DNA of 64,000 bases, from contig CALIXS010000024.1 of NCBI GenBank assembly GCA_938046095.1, forward strand, positions 1 through 64,000. Reading direction: 5' to 3'. The stretch is from an uncultured Clostridia bacterium. GTDB taxonomy: Bacteria; Bacillota; Clostridia; Peptostreptococcales; Anaerovoracaceae. Positions 44,429 to 52,443 of this stretch are shown here, one piece after another. A model generated the notes under the pieces. The model searched no databases. It saw only the letters and a list, made by a program, of their open reading frames with translations, and was not told the DNA's origin. Position 1 is the stretch's first letter. Each line of letters starts with the position of its first letter. The translations under genes were made by a program, and so were the position numbers.

Positions 44429-44827
44429 GGCATTTGTTGCCGTTTTCACGTCACCGTGTATCGGTCTTCCGAGACACCGTTTGCTGACTTTATTCAATAT
44501 CCCACACCGCTGATGTGACACCTTGTATCGTTTCTGCGACACTATAGCAAAAAGTGCCGTGTCGCATTCGATATGGAGTAAAAATGAAGAGTGTCGCAGA
44601 GTTTTCACGGATTTTGTGCCACGCTGTTTATGCACACTGCTTATTGTAAGGCGCAGGGGTTTTTATTAGCATTGATAAAAGTCGATGGAACGATGATAAA
44701 AATCTTTTGAAATCCCGGAAAACCGGAAAGAATAATAAGAGTTGGTTAATATAGATTTATAGGTGAGATCTTAAGCGAAAGGGAGATGAGCGGTAATACA
44801 CACTCAAAACGTAATAAAACTTTTATC
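44429..44827. other. Non-coding stretch with GTGTCGCA inverted repeats
   Basis: No credible gene in about 400 bp. TGCGACAC (44535-44542) and GTGTCGCA (44559-44566) form an 8-bp inverted repeat with a 16-nt loop, and GTGTCGCA recurs at 44591-44598. This could be an operator or part of a small RNA; nothing more is supported. A minus-strand open frame across it has no coding character. Confidence 0.4.
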
Positions 44828-44855
44828 TTGAAAAAACAGGTGGAATGTGTATAAT
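44828..44855 (+). promoter_or_regulatory. Promoter of the tRNA pair
   Basis: TTGAAA (44828-44833), 16-bp spacer, TATAAT (44850-44855), 37 bp before the first tRNA base. Confidence 0.8.
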
Positions 44856-44891
44856 AATTAAAGTGATCGCTTGATCACTTCATTCTTTTGA

Positions 44892-44976
44892 GCGGTCTTG
44901 GCGGAATTGGCAGACGCGCACGGTTCAGGTCCGTGTGAGGAGACTCATGGGGGTTCAAATCCCTTAGACCGCACCA
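44892..44976 (+). tRNA. tRNA-Leu (anticodon CAG)
   Basis: An 85-nt class II tRNA. Acceptor GCGGTCT pairs with AGACCGC; anticodon stem CACGG/CCGTG holds the loop TTCAGGT, anticodon CAG, reading CUG; a short variable arm and GGTTCAAATCC-type T arm follow; CCA is encoded. Confidence 0.96.
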
Positions 44977-45008
44977 GATAAGGGCAGGCATACTGCCCTT
45001 TACAATTA

Positions 45009-45085
45009 CGGGATGTGGCTCAGCTTGGTAGAGCGTTGCGTTCGGGACGCAAAGGCCGCAGGTTCAAATCCTGTCATCCCGACCA
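45009..45085 (+). tRNA. tRNA-Pro (anticodon CGG)
   Basis: A 77-nt tRNA. Acceptor CGGGATG pairs with CATCCCG; anticodon stem TTGCG/CGCAA holds TTCGGGA, anticodon CGG, reading CCG; T loop GGTTCAAATCC; CCA is encoded. It follows tRNA-Leu by 32 bp in the same transcript. Confidence 0.96.
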
Positions 45086-45090
45086 AGGAC

Positions 45091-45136
45091 AAAAGCTCTG
45101 CTTTTCGTTTTTTAAAATCGAAAAGCAGAGCTTTTA
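45091..45136 (+). terminator. Terminator after the tRNA pair
   Basis: A perfect 17-bp stem, AAAAGCTCTGCTTTTCG (45091-45107) with its complement at 45119-45135, and an 11-nt loop. The 3' arm ends in TTTTA, so the hairpin could act from either side. Confidence 0.88.
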
Positions 45137-45383
45137 TAGTCACTTAATTGCCGGCTGTCGTCATAAAAGAGAGATCTGCTTACTCACCGCCGCGAAGAGC
45201 GGGGTACCCGGTACAGAATAAAAAAATGTCAGTATCGTAAATATCAGTGCCGTTATTCCTTTTGCGGTAAAGGTGAGTTCGGATTGTCCGATATCATGTT
45301 CGGGTTGCGTAGTCATGTTCGGAGTGCTCGATATTATACCTGATTATATAAACAATAATATATAAATATATCATGAATATATA

Positions 45384-45415
45384 AATTGAAAAATGTTGTC
45401 GAAACAACATCAATT
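45384..45415. promoter_or_regulatory. Palindromic element upstream of the cupin gene
   Basis: ATGTTGT (45393-45399), CGAA, ACAACAT (45404-45410) is a perfect 18-bp interrupted palindrome. Outside it AATTG (45384-45388) pairs with CAATT (45411-45415) across a four-base A bulge. It lies in a very AT-rich stretch about 125 bp before the cupin-ferredoxin genes. It could be a dimer's operator or an RNA hairpin. The factor is unknown. From 45137 to 45383 nothing else is recognised. Confidence 0.6.
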
Positions 45416-45442
45416 CGGATGCAGTAATAATATACTGAATTT

Positions 45443-45515
45443 AAGAAAGGTTAAATTCAGGAAAGAAGATTACATTCAAGAAAGGTTGACTTCAATAAGA
45501 AAGGTTAAATTGTTG
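45443..45515. repeat. Imperfect purine-rich repeats before the cupin gene
   Basis: AAGAAAGGTTAAATTCAGG-like units begin at 45443, 45478 and 45497, with a more diverged copy at 45462. Spacing is 19, 16 and 19 bp. They end about 25 bp before the start codon, so they would be in the mRNA leader. Confidence 0.6.
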
Positions 45516-45540
45516 AATTCAGGACAGGAAAGCAGGTGAT

Positions 45541-46197
45541 ATGATGGGGAAAAAAGCGGGAGAGGTATTTTCGCCGGCGAGGGATAACGCTCCGATCAGC
45601 GGCTGCACGGTTTCAGAAGAGATCATCGGCGGTCGAAACTGCGTTATCTGTTGCTCTATGGCGGATAACACGGATATCAGCGCTGAGATTTACCCATACC
45701 ATAAGCTGATAATCATGATAAAGGGAGAAGCGCAGATATATACGGCTCACGGTACTGAAGGCATCCTGCATGATGGCGACTGCATTCTTACACGTGTGGA
45801 TGTTCCGACGGGAATAAGGACGGCTAAATCGGCAGTTTATACGGAAATTACAGTATGGAGGGATGATAATATGAATGAATTGATTAAACCGGGCGAAGTG
45901 TTTTCTCTGGCGGAGCTCGTACCGTACAGAAACGGCAAGATCGTCAATATGGATGTTGCTGCCAATGAAAAGATGAAGCTTGCACTCATGGCTTTTGATG
46001 CCGGTACCGGGCTATCGGAGCATGCGGCGCCGGGAGAGGCTCTGATATTCGCGCTCGACGGCGAGGGTCTGATCGGTTATGAAGGGAATGAGCATCATAT
46101 AAAGGCAGGCGAGAATTTCAGATTTGCCAAAGGCGGCATGCATTACGTAAAGGCCGAGAAAAGGTTCAAAATGGCGTTGCTCTTGACGCTTGAATGA
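45541..46197 (+). CDS. Double cupin-domain protein
   Basis: A 218-residue cytosolic protein with two cupin folds. The C-terminal one (about 115-218) matches the small cupins with the pattern FSLAELVPYRNGKIVNM, GLSEHAAPGEALIFALDGEG and a His in MHYVKAE; His/Glu residues could bind a metal. The N-terminal one (about 1-105) is more diverged but has the hairpin pattern around GEAQIYTAHGTEGILHDGD. AGCAGGTGAT precedes ATGATG; the first ATG is used. It is 35 bp before a ferredoxin gene. Substrate unknown. Confidence 0.82.
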   Translation: MMGKKAGEVFSPARDNAPISGCTVSEEIIGGRNCVICCSMADNTDISAEIYPYHKLIIMIKGEAQIYTAHGTEGILHDGDCILTRVDVPTGIRTAKSAVYTEITVWRDDNMNELIKPGEVFSLAELVPYRNGKIVNMDVAANEKMKLALMAFDAGTGLSEHAAPGEALIFALDGEGLIGYEGNEHHIKAGENFRFAKGGMHYVKAEKRFKMALLLTLE

Positions 46198-46232
46198 TAT
46201 AAAATGAAGCGCAGTATGAGGAGGTAAATAAT

Positions 46233-46421
46233 ATGAGAGCTTATGTTGATCAGGATATGTGTATCGGATGCGGTATGTGCGCATCAATAGCTCCGGACGT
46301 GTTCGTTATGAACGATGACGGGAAAGCGGCGGCGGTTGCCGATACGACAGATGAAAATCGCGGATCGGTTTCTGAGGCGATTGAGGGCTGCCCGGTATCG
46401 GCTATCAGAGAAGAGGAATAG
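46233..46421 (+). CDS. Single-cluster [4Fe-4S] ferredoxin
   Basis: A 62-residue electron carrier. CIGCGMC supplies three cysteines and the CPVS near the C-terminus the fourth, so one [4Fe-4S] cluster is expected; the second cluster site of clostridial 2[4Fe-4S] ferredoxins is missing. The acidic middle (MNDDGKAAAVADTTDE) is usual for this monocluster type. GGAGG lies before the ATG. Follows the cupin gene and is closed by a strong terminator. Confidence 0.93.
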   Translation: MRAYVDQDMCIGCGMCASIAPDVFVMNDDGKAAAVADTTDENRGSVSEAIEGCPVSAIREEE

Positions 46422-46475
46422 GCGATTTTAACATCATCGCAGCTTTTTACCAAGTTAACTAAATATGGCTTAATA

Positions 46476-46519
46476 CAGAGTCCGGTCAAATTTGTTTGAC
46501 CGGGCTCTGTTGCATTTTT
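46476..46519 (+). terminator. Intrinsic terminator after the ferredoxin gene
   Basis: CAGAGTCCGGTCAAA (46476-46490) pairs with TTTGACCGGGCTCTG (46495-46509), one G-T wobble in 15 bp, tetraloop TTTG, then TTGCATTTTT. Confidence 0.9.
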
Positions 46520-46607
46520 CGCAAAATAATTATATATTTATTATAGACGGACGTAATACGATTTCATACCAGCGACAGTTATTATATTTTATAGGAGGTG
46601 GATTTCT

Positions 46608-48086
46608 GTGATTAGCTTTGTATTATGCCTTATCATACTGATCCTCGGTTTTTTCACCTACGGCAAGCTCGTAGAGAAGACCTTCGGACCGGATGACAGG
46701 GAGACACCGGCAGTGGCAATCAACGACGGTGTCGATTACGTGGTTATGCCGCAGTGGAAACTGTTCATGATCCAATTACTGAATATAGCAGGCCTTGGCC
46801 CTATATTCGGTGCCATGCAGGGAGCGCTTTGGGGACCGGTCGTGTTCCTCTGGATAACCTTCGGTACTGTTTTTGCCGGTGCAGTACACGACTACTTTTC
46901 CGGTATGCTGTCCGAGCGTAACAGCGGCGCTTCCATTTCAGAGGTTACCGGCACTTATCTCGGAAACGGAATGAAGAACGTTATGCGTGTATTTTCCGTA
47001 ATACTGCTCGTTATGGTAGGAACCGTATTCGCGGTAGGACCTGCGGGTCTTATCGTAAAACTGATCACCGAGAAGGGAGTATCGGGACCTTTCGCATCAA
47101 TGATAGTCTGGCTGGGCATTATAATAGCTTACTACTTTATTGCGACGTTTGTCTCGATCGATAAGATCATAGGCAGGATATATCCTCTGTTCGGTATTTG
47201 TCTGATAGTTATGGCTATCGGTGTCGCTATCGGAATCTTTGCGAAAGGGTACACAATACCTGAGATATGGGATAATTTCACAAATATGCACCCGAGCGGG
47301 AAGCCTGTATGGTCGTTCATGTTCATAACCGTAGCCTGCGGAGCTATCTCCGGCTTTCATGCGACACAGTCACCGCTTATGGCGCGCTGTCTGAAGAGCG
47401 AGAAACAGGGACGTTTCGTATTCTACGGCGCAATGACCGCCGAGGGGATCATCGCACTCGTATGGGCTGCCGCCGGATGTGCGCTTTATGCGAAATCGGG
47501 CGGACTGTCGACCGGTCTCGGTGAGATACTCGCCGACGGGCAGTCCGCAGCCATCTATGACGTCTGCGTAAAGACTATGGGAACCGTCGGGGTTATACTC
47601 GCCATGCTCGGCGTTGTGGCATGTCCGATAACGTCAGGCGATACGGCCTTCAGAAGTGCGAGGCTGACTCTTGCTGACTGGATCAAACTGGATCAGGGTA
47701 AGTGGCGCAACAGGCTTATACTTGCGATACCTCTTCTGGGCGTAGGCGCATTCCTCGGATTCGGCAATGCGCTGGGGAAGATCGACTATTCGGTGATATG
47801 GAGATATTTCAGCTGGACGAATCAAACGCTTGCCATGATCGTACTCTGGGCCGGCGCGATGTATCTGCTGAAGGAGAAAAAGAACTATTGGATATGCGCC
47901 GTTCCGGCGACATTTATGAGCGCAGTTTCAATCACATATTTCGTGATGGCGCCTGAATGTCTCGGTATGATCGAAGCGCTCAGGGACAACACGGCGGTCG
48001 CGTACCCGGCAGGCATAATAGTGGCTATTGCTTTTCTGGCTATTTTCCTCAGGGCGGCAGGCAAAGCGAAGAAAACAGCCGTCTGA
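46608..48086 (+). CDS. cstA: CstA family carbon-starvation transporter
   Basis: A 492-residue membrane protein with about 13-14 helices. Diagnostic stretches include PQWKLFMIQLLNIAGLGPIFGAMQGALWGP, GAVHDYFSGMLSERNSG and HATQSPLMARCL. CstA proteins take up pyruvate or peptides during carbon shortage. This is the short version without the C-terminal part of E. coli CstA, common in Firmicutes. Start is GTG (46608) with AGGAGGTGGA upstream. No two-component regulator of the BtsSR/YpdAB type is adjacent. A GC hairpin follows the stop. Confidence 0.95.
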   Translation: MISFVLCLIILILGFFTYGKLVEKTFGPDDRETPAVAINDGVDYVVMPQWKLFMIQLLNIAGLGPIFGAMQGALWGPVVFLWITFGTVFAGAVHDYFSGMLSERNSGASISEVTGTYLGNGMKNVMRVFSVILLVMVGTVFAVGPAGLIVKLITEKGVSGPFASMIVWLGIIIAYYFIATFVSIDKIIGRIYPLFGICLIVMAIGVAIGIFAKGYTIPEIWDNFTNMHPSGKPVWSFMFITVACGAISGFHATQSPLMARCLKSEKQGRFVFYGAMTAEGIIALVWAAAGCALYAKSGGLSTGLGEILADGQSAAIYDVCVKTMGTVGVILAMLGVVACPITSGDTAFRSARLTLADWIKLDQGKWRNRLILAIPLLGVGAFLGFGNALGKIDYSVIWRYFSWTNQTLAMIVLWAGAMYLLKEKKNYWICAVPATFMSAVSITYFVMAPECLGMIEALRDNTAVAYPAGIIVAIAFLAIFLRAAGKAKKTAV

Positions 48087-48113
48087 TATGTAATCGGACA
48101 GCTACCGGATTTT

Positions 48114-48143
48114 GCGGCGGAAGGGCTGATACTCTTCCGCCGC
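48114..48143 (+). terminator. GC-rich hairpin after cstA
   Basis: GCGGCGGAAG (48114-48123) pairs perfectly with CTTCCGCCGC (48134-48143) over a 10-nt loop. The trailing bases (TTGGTATT) are only weakly T-rich, so it may end transcription inefficiently and let some reach the next operon. Confidence 0.6.
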
Positions 48144-48185
48144 TTGGTATTAAAGGCAAAACAGATGCAACGGGGGAGTTTTGAT

Positions 48186-49196
48186 ATGATCATTGCACCA
48201 AGACCTCTGACTGACAGAACACTTACACGCGGCGAATTGTCGGACGATAAACGAAAGTGTCTGAAAATAGGGCCGTGCGGACTGGGAGATAAAGCGATAT
48301 ATCTCAACAGCTTTTATATCGACAGGATATATTATGTGCCGTACACGGAGGTTGCGCGCGTGTTCAAGCGCGTAGCGATGAGCAAGGGCGGATATTCGGG
48401 CAAAGGGATGTTCGGTTCGATGCCTTATCTGGTCGTCAGATTCAAAAACGGGCAGGAAAAGCAGTGCAACTTCAAATATGAAGATCAGGTGGATGCATTG
48501 CTCGATGTGCTCAGGATTCAACATCCCGAGATTAAGCTTATGAGCGAGAGCGGCGAAAAAAGACTTGCGGAGGCGGAGGCGGCCGAGCAGGCAAGATACG
48601 TGAAGTACCTGAGTGAACAAGCGGAAGCCTCGATACGGGAGCTTAATGAAGCAAAGGAAACGCTGAACGAGATTCCGGCTTCATATACAAGGCTTTCGCA
48701 TGCTGCAAGACAAAAGCGGACGATCGACAATATAAACCCTACGTACAGAGCTGTGGCTCTTGTGATACTGCTTATGGCGGCGGCATCCGCAGCTTTCGGC
48801 TTATATGCCATGATCCGCGGAGGTTTTGATTACGCTGTTTACTTTGTTCTCTTCGGATTTGCCGGCGTTTTTTTCGCTATGGCTACGAGAGTTCTTCCGA
48901 CAGGCAGGAACAACCGCCGCTTTGCCCAGCGCGAGTGGGATGAAGCAAGAAGTGCGATGGCAAATATGCTCGCGGGAGAAAGATCCTTCCCTCTGCCGGC
49001 GCAGTATGCACACCCGGTCGTCATTGACCGCATGATAAGAGTTATAAGAGAGGGACGTGCCGAAACACCTCAGGCGGCTCTCGAAACGGTAAAGGCCGAT
49101 CTCAGAGCATTGAATTCCGATGTTACGGTGTCGCAGAGGGAGTACGATGAAGTCGTAAAAGTCAAACCGATGTTTCTCGTAAGCAACTATAAATAG
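48186..49196 (+). CDS. Unknown membrane protein with PH-like N-terminal domain
   Basis: A 336-residue protein I cannot name. Residues 20-118 look like a PH/bPH-type beta-sandwich (KAIYLNSFYIDRIYYVPYTEV.., YLVVRFKNGQEKQCNFKYED). A charged helical segment (120-180) follows, then two hydrophobic helices (188-209, 214-235) and a soluble tail of about 100 residues. The start at 48186 is chosen for the GGGGGAG seven bases upstream. It lies 12 bp before a MoxR ATPase gene and begins a four-gene run to 52214. A membrane anchor or sensor for that module is a guess. Confidence 0.72.
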   Translation: MIIAPRPLTDRTLTRGELSDDKRKCLKIGPCGLGDKAIYLNSFYIDRIYYVPYTEVARVFKRVAMSKGGYSGKGMFGSMPYLVVRFKNGQEKQCNFKYEDQVDALLDVLRIQHPEIKLMSESGEKRLAEAEAAEQARYVKYLSEQAEASIRELNEAKETLNEIPASYTRLSHAARQKRTIDNINPTYRAVALVILLMAAASAAFGLYAMIRGGFDYAVYFVLFGFAGVFFAMATRVLPTGRNNRRFAQREWDEARSAMANMLAGERSFPLPAQYAHPVVIDRMIRVIREGRAETPQAALETVKADLRALNSDVTVSQREYDEVVKVKPMFLVSNYK

Positions 49197-49208
49197 GAGG
49201 CGCGGGGT

Positions 49209-50135
49209 TTGAATAGCAAAATATACAGGCTTTTGGCCGAAGAGGGTGTGGATGACGATATCGTCGAGGGGGCGCATGCTTTTGCAAAATCAAATGATGT
49301 TGACCCCCGCTTTTCGGATCGCATACCCGAACCGGAATATTTCTATTACGGAAGAGAGGTCTGGGAAAAGGCGCTGGCGGTTTTGCTCGCCGGAAAGAAT
49401 TTGCTGCTGACGGGTCCCAAGGCTACGGGGAAAAACGTTCTCGCCGAAAATCTTGCCGAGGCGCTCGGGCGTCCTGTATGGAACGTGAGCTTTCACATAA
49501 ACGTCGACGCGGCGTATCTCATAGGTGTAGATACTTATGACGGCACCAGGGTCACATTCCGCCCGGGCCCTGTGTGGATGACTGCAAAAAACGGCGGCAT
49601 GTGCGTTCTTGACGAGATAAATATGGCGAAAAACGAGGCGCTCGCGGTCATGCATTCCGTGCTCGACTTCCGATTCGAGATCGATGTTCCCGGATATTCT
49701 ATGATCAAAGCTGCTCCGGCGTCGCGGTATGTGGCGACTATGAACTACGGATATGCAGGCACGCGCGAGCTTAACGAGGCATTGTGCTCACGATTTGCCG
49801 TTCTCGATATGCCGCTTATAGAAGAGTCGGATCTCGTTAAGCTCATCTCCCGCAAATTCCCGACAATCAAAGTCGCGATGCGCGACCAGCTGATAAGGCT
49901 TTTCTACGAGCTTCAGAAAAAGGCCGAAAACGCCGAAATATCCGAGCGGGCTGTCGACCTGCGGGGGATACTGGATGCGATAGGGCTTGTATCTCAAGGA
50001 CTTACTACGGGACAGGCGCTCGAGATGTGCGTGACAGGCAAGACGTTTGACCGCTATGAGCAGCAGTTGATACGTGATACGGTTGCTGCCCGCATACCGC
50101 AGGATATTAAGAGTGCGGAGATGTTTGAGAGTTGA
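49209..50135 (+). CDS. MoxR-type AAA+ ATPase
   Basis: A 308-residue AAA+ ATPase. Walker A GPKATGKN (69-76), Walker B MCVLDEINM (131-139), then the sensor-1 region VATMNYGYAGTRELNEALCSRF with the arginine finger. MoxR ATPases pair with vWA proteins to remodel or activate other proteins, for example by metal insertion. Start is TTG (49209) with AGGAGG eight bases before. The next gene's TTG overlaps this gene's TGA. Confidence 0.9.
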   Translation: MNSKIYRLLAEEGVDDDIVEGAHAFAKSNDVDPRFSDRIPEPEYFYYGREVWEKALAVLLAGKNLLLTGPKATGKNVLAENLAEALGRPVWNVSFHINVDAAYLIGVDTYDGTRVTFRPGPVWMTAKNGGMCVLDEINMAKNEALAVMHSVLDFRFEIDVPGYSMIKAAPASRYVATMNYGYAGTRELNEALCSRFAVLDMPLIEESDLVKLISRKFPTIKVAMRDQLIRLFYELQKKAENAEISERAVDLRGILDAIGLVSQGLTTGQALEMCVTGKTFDRYEQQLIRDTVAARIPQDIKSAEMFES

Positions 50136-51862
50136 CGGTATCGGAAAAATACAGCGCCGAAGAGCGGCGTGCAATGAACATAATATGGAACGCCGCTTCG
50201 GATTACGGGTTCAGGCCGGACTTTAGGGCGTTTCTGCCGGACGGGAAAAGCGATTTTTATTTTAATACTGTCATAGGCCTGGCAGCAAAATGGTTTGACC
50301 GCAATACGCTATCACTCTTTTTTTCTTCCTATGCAGGGAACGACACAGCCGGCGATATTGACGCTATAGTCTGGCTTGCGATAGAAAATTCGGTGTACGA
50401 GAAGGAAGTGCCGTCGCGTCCCGTACTGGGCATGCTCAGGAGAGAACACGCGGATATGTTTTTTCGCAGAGAAAGGATGCTTTTGCGCGGGGATATGACG
50501 ACACCAAGTCCCCGCGTGTACGAACAGCAAAAAGCAAGGTGGGCTTCAGTATCGGGCAGACCTGCTCCCGATCTCAGGAGGCACGCGCGGGAGCTTTATT
50601 CGGCGCTTTTGATTCCCGGATCGGCAGACACCGACGAGCTTATAAGGCGCCTGAAGAGCATACTCGTAATATATATGAGCGTCAGAAGCTTCAGGATAGA
50701 GCGGGCGGTTCCGCTGCGCAAACGAGGCTCTTTTGACCGTATCATGAAGCGCGAAATAAGGCACGTCGATTCCCTGTTCGTAAGAAACCGCGGCGTATTC
50801 TTCGATACGGACGTTCATTCTCAGTCGTTCTTTGCAAAGCATGCGGCGCAGCGCAGTGAAAGGGATCGTGAGTATATATGCGAAACTTTCGGGGCGTGCA
50901 TATACGGCAAAAAAGATATGCACATCCTCGAAAATAATCTTTGTACGGGTAATCACGAAAACTGCCGATTATGGATAAGCGAAGGCGGCACCGTATCATC
51001 TTCGCGCCGCGACAGGCTCGGTGCGAAAGCCGTTGAAGACGCACGCGAACAGAACAGAAAAAACGAAGCATTTTTTGAAAAGAACAGGAGGCTGATGGCG
51101 GCAAGCATTAAAAGCCTTTCGGCAAGCCTTGAGACGATATTGGCCTCCTTTGCCAAACCGCTTCCTGTCAGATCACGGCGCGGAGCTCTCGATACTCCGC
51201 GTGCTTACAGACTTCCCGCAGTAAATGACCCGAATGTGTTTACGAAGCCGGGTGACGAGGCGGAATACGATATATCGGTGGATATTCTGCTCGATGCTTC
51301 CGCATCGCGCCTTGAGGATCAGGAAATAATCGCGGCGCAGTCGTATGTCATAGCGATGAGCCTCGAAAAGTGCGGAATACCGGTACAGGTAATGTCATTC
51401 AGAAGCCTGAGAGGGTATACAGTGATCCAAATTTTAAAGCGTTATTCGGATTCGCGGGGTAAAGGTATTTTTCGTTATTTTGCGGGAGGCTGGAACCGTG
51501 ACGGGCTTGCTTTGCGAATTGCGGGGAATCTGATAAGAAAACCGGGAAACGGTACACATCGCATATTGCTCGTAATGACAGACGCTCACCCGAATGATTC
51601 GACTCCGCTGCCGCCGGAGGAGGGCAGCGTGTTCAGGCGGGAATATGACGGCGCAGCTGCGGTGGGAGACACTGCTCGTGCGGTCAGCGACATTAAGGCC
51701 GACGGCGTCAGCGTAGCTGCAGTATACCTCGGAATTCCCGGCCGCCTCGAAAGCCTGCACGCCATATACGGCAAGGAATACATTCGCGTGGCACGAATCG
51801 GCGACCTTGCCTGCGGCATATCATCGCTCGTACAGATGATACTGAGGGAGATGAAAAACTAA
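50132..51862 (+). CDS. vWA-domain protein, CobT/MoxR-partner type
   Basis: A 576-residue protein with an alpha-helical N-terminal part (1-370) and a C-terminal vWA domain (about 380-570). The MIDAS motif DASAS is at 388-392. Before it lies a possible metal site, Cys250, Cys256, then LCTGNHENCRLW with Cys271, His275 and Cys278. The layout resembles vWA proteins annotated as CobT-like, partners of MoxR ATPases. Nothing here belongs to cobalamin synthesis, so that name should not be taken as function. Starts at a TTG overlapping the moxR stop. Confidence 0.82.
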   Translation: MTVSEKYSAEERRAMNIIWNAASDYGFRPDFRAFLPDGKSDFYFNTVIGLAAKWFDRNTLSLFFSSYAGNDTAGDIDAIVWLAIENSVYEKEVPSRPVLGMLRREHADMFFRRERMLLRGDMTTPSPRVYEQQKARWASVSGRPAPDLRRHARELYSALLIPGSADTDELIRRLKSILVIYMSVRSFRIERAVPLRKRGSFDRIMKREIRHVDSLFVRNRGVFFDTDVHSQSFFAKHAAQRSERDREYICETFGACIYGKKDMHILENNLCTGNHENCRLWISEGGTVSSSRRDRLGAKAVEDAREQNRKNEAFFEKNRRLMAASIKSLSASLETILASFAKPLPVRSRRGALDTPRAYRLPAVNDPNVFTKPGDEAEYDISVDILLDASASRLEDQEIIAAQSYVIAMSLEKCGIPVQVMSFRSLRGYTVIQILKRYSDSRGKGIFRYFAGGWNRDGLALRIAGNLIRKPGNGTHRILLVMTDAHPNDSTPLPPEEGSVFRREYDGAAAVGDTARAVSDIKADGVSVAAVYLGIPGRLESLHAIYGKEYIRVARIGDLACGISSLVQMILREMKN

Positions 51863-51875
51863 CTTGAGGTTAAAT

Positions 51876-52214
51876 ATGTTCGAAAAAAAAACAACGATAT
51901 TTAAGAAAAAAGACAGAGAAACATGGGAGCTTATAAAAGCGGCCCTTAAAGAGGATAAAATCAGAGGGGTACATGCATTTCATTACTTCGCGGATGTCGT
52001 CGCTCCCGGCGGCTGCGCTTCCAAGCTCGACCCGCGCAACTTTGCCGGTAAAGGCAGGATTGACCATGACATTTATGAGATAGAAGTCCGCGACAGCGAT
52101 ATCGAAGCAGCGCTTCGTTCGATCAGGGCGCACGGTATAGTGACAACAGTCGATGATGATGCCGCGCTTGATGCTGCTGTAAAATTCAACAGCACGAAAG
52201 CAGACCGAACATAA
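51876..52214 (+). CDS. Small conserved-looking protein of unknown function
   Basis: A 112-residue soluble protein, not recognised. It starts MFEKKTTIFKKKDRETWE, with a basic N-terminal stretch and no signal peptide. Two beta-alpha-like parts follow: VHAFHYFADVVAPGGCASKLDPRN, then YEIEVRDSDIEAALRSIRAHG, suggesting a small ferredoxin-like fold of the DUF2007 kind. The ATG at 51876 is used because GAGG lies properly before it. It is 13 bp after the vWA gene, last of the four-gene run. Confidence 0.65.
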   Translation: MFEKKTTIFKKKDRETWELIKAALKEDKIRGVHAFHYFADVVAPGGCASKLDPRNFAGKGRIDHDIYEIEVRDSDIEAALRSIRAHGIVTTVDDDAALDAAVKFNSTKADRT

Positions 52215-52275
52215 AGGCGTAAACGTAAATATGTTTCCTGATCGCGGACTTTAATTTATCGATTTTGAGCCGACG

Positions 52276-52407
52276 ATGATATTTTACGGCAGCAGCGAGT
52301 CTCATTTCATAATAAAGAAGATGCCGGATACGGCGGCGGGGTCGGAGAAGGCTGCGTTGCCGAATGTTGTCCGCAAAGACGGTGCGTTGACTATACGCAG
52401 TATCTGA
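52276..52407 (+). CDS. Possible 43-residue ORF or gene remnant
   Basis: An open frame beginning MIFYGSSESHFIIKKM and ending TIRSI. Codon choice resembles that of neighbouring genes. No clear Shine-Dalgarno, and the -35 box of the next gene's promoter lies within it. It may be a small protein, a fragment of a decayed gene, or chance. Confidence 0.2.
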   Translation: MIFYGSSESHFIIKKMPDTAAGSEKAALPNVVRKDGALTIRSI

Positions 52408-52415
52408 AATATAAT
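52387..52415 (+). promoter_or_regulatory. Sigma-A promoter of the wbpE block
   Basis: TTGACT (52387-52392), 17-bp spacer, TATAAT (52410-52415), 28 bp before the start codon. Confidence 0.8.
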
Positions 52416-52443
52416 TATATGATCAGGAAGTGAGGTGCGGATT

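Noticed and set aside
44327..44635. Minus-strand frame of 102 codons after the CAP/CWB2 gene
   Set aside because: It covers a strong terminator, lacks a ribosome site and shows no family resemblance.
44892..45085. Prophage or island attachment at the tRNA genes
   Set aside because: No integrase and no repeat of a tRNA 3' end was found downstream within the window.
45015..45221. Open frame of 68 codons starting inside the tRNA-Pro gene
   Set aside because: Its first part is a translation of the tRNA and the rest of its terminator hairpin; a well-known false gene type.
50132..51862. Cobalamin cobaltochelatase subunit CobT
   Set aside because: The likeness is to the general vWA and MoxR-partner layout; no cobalamin gene is nearby.
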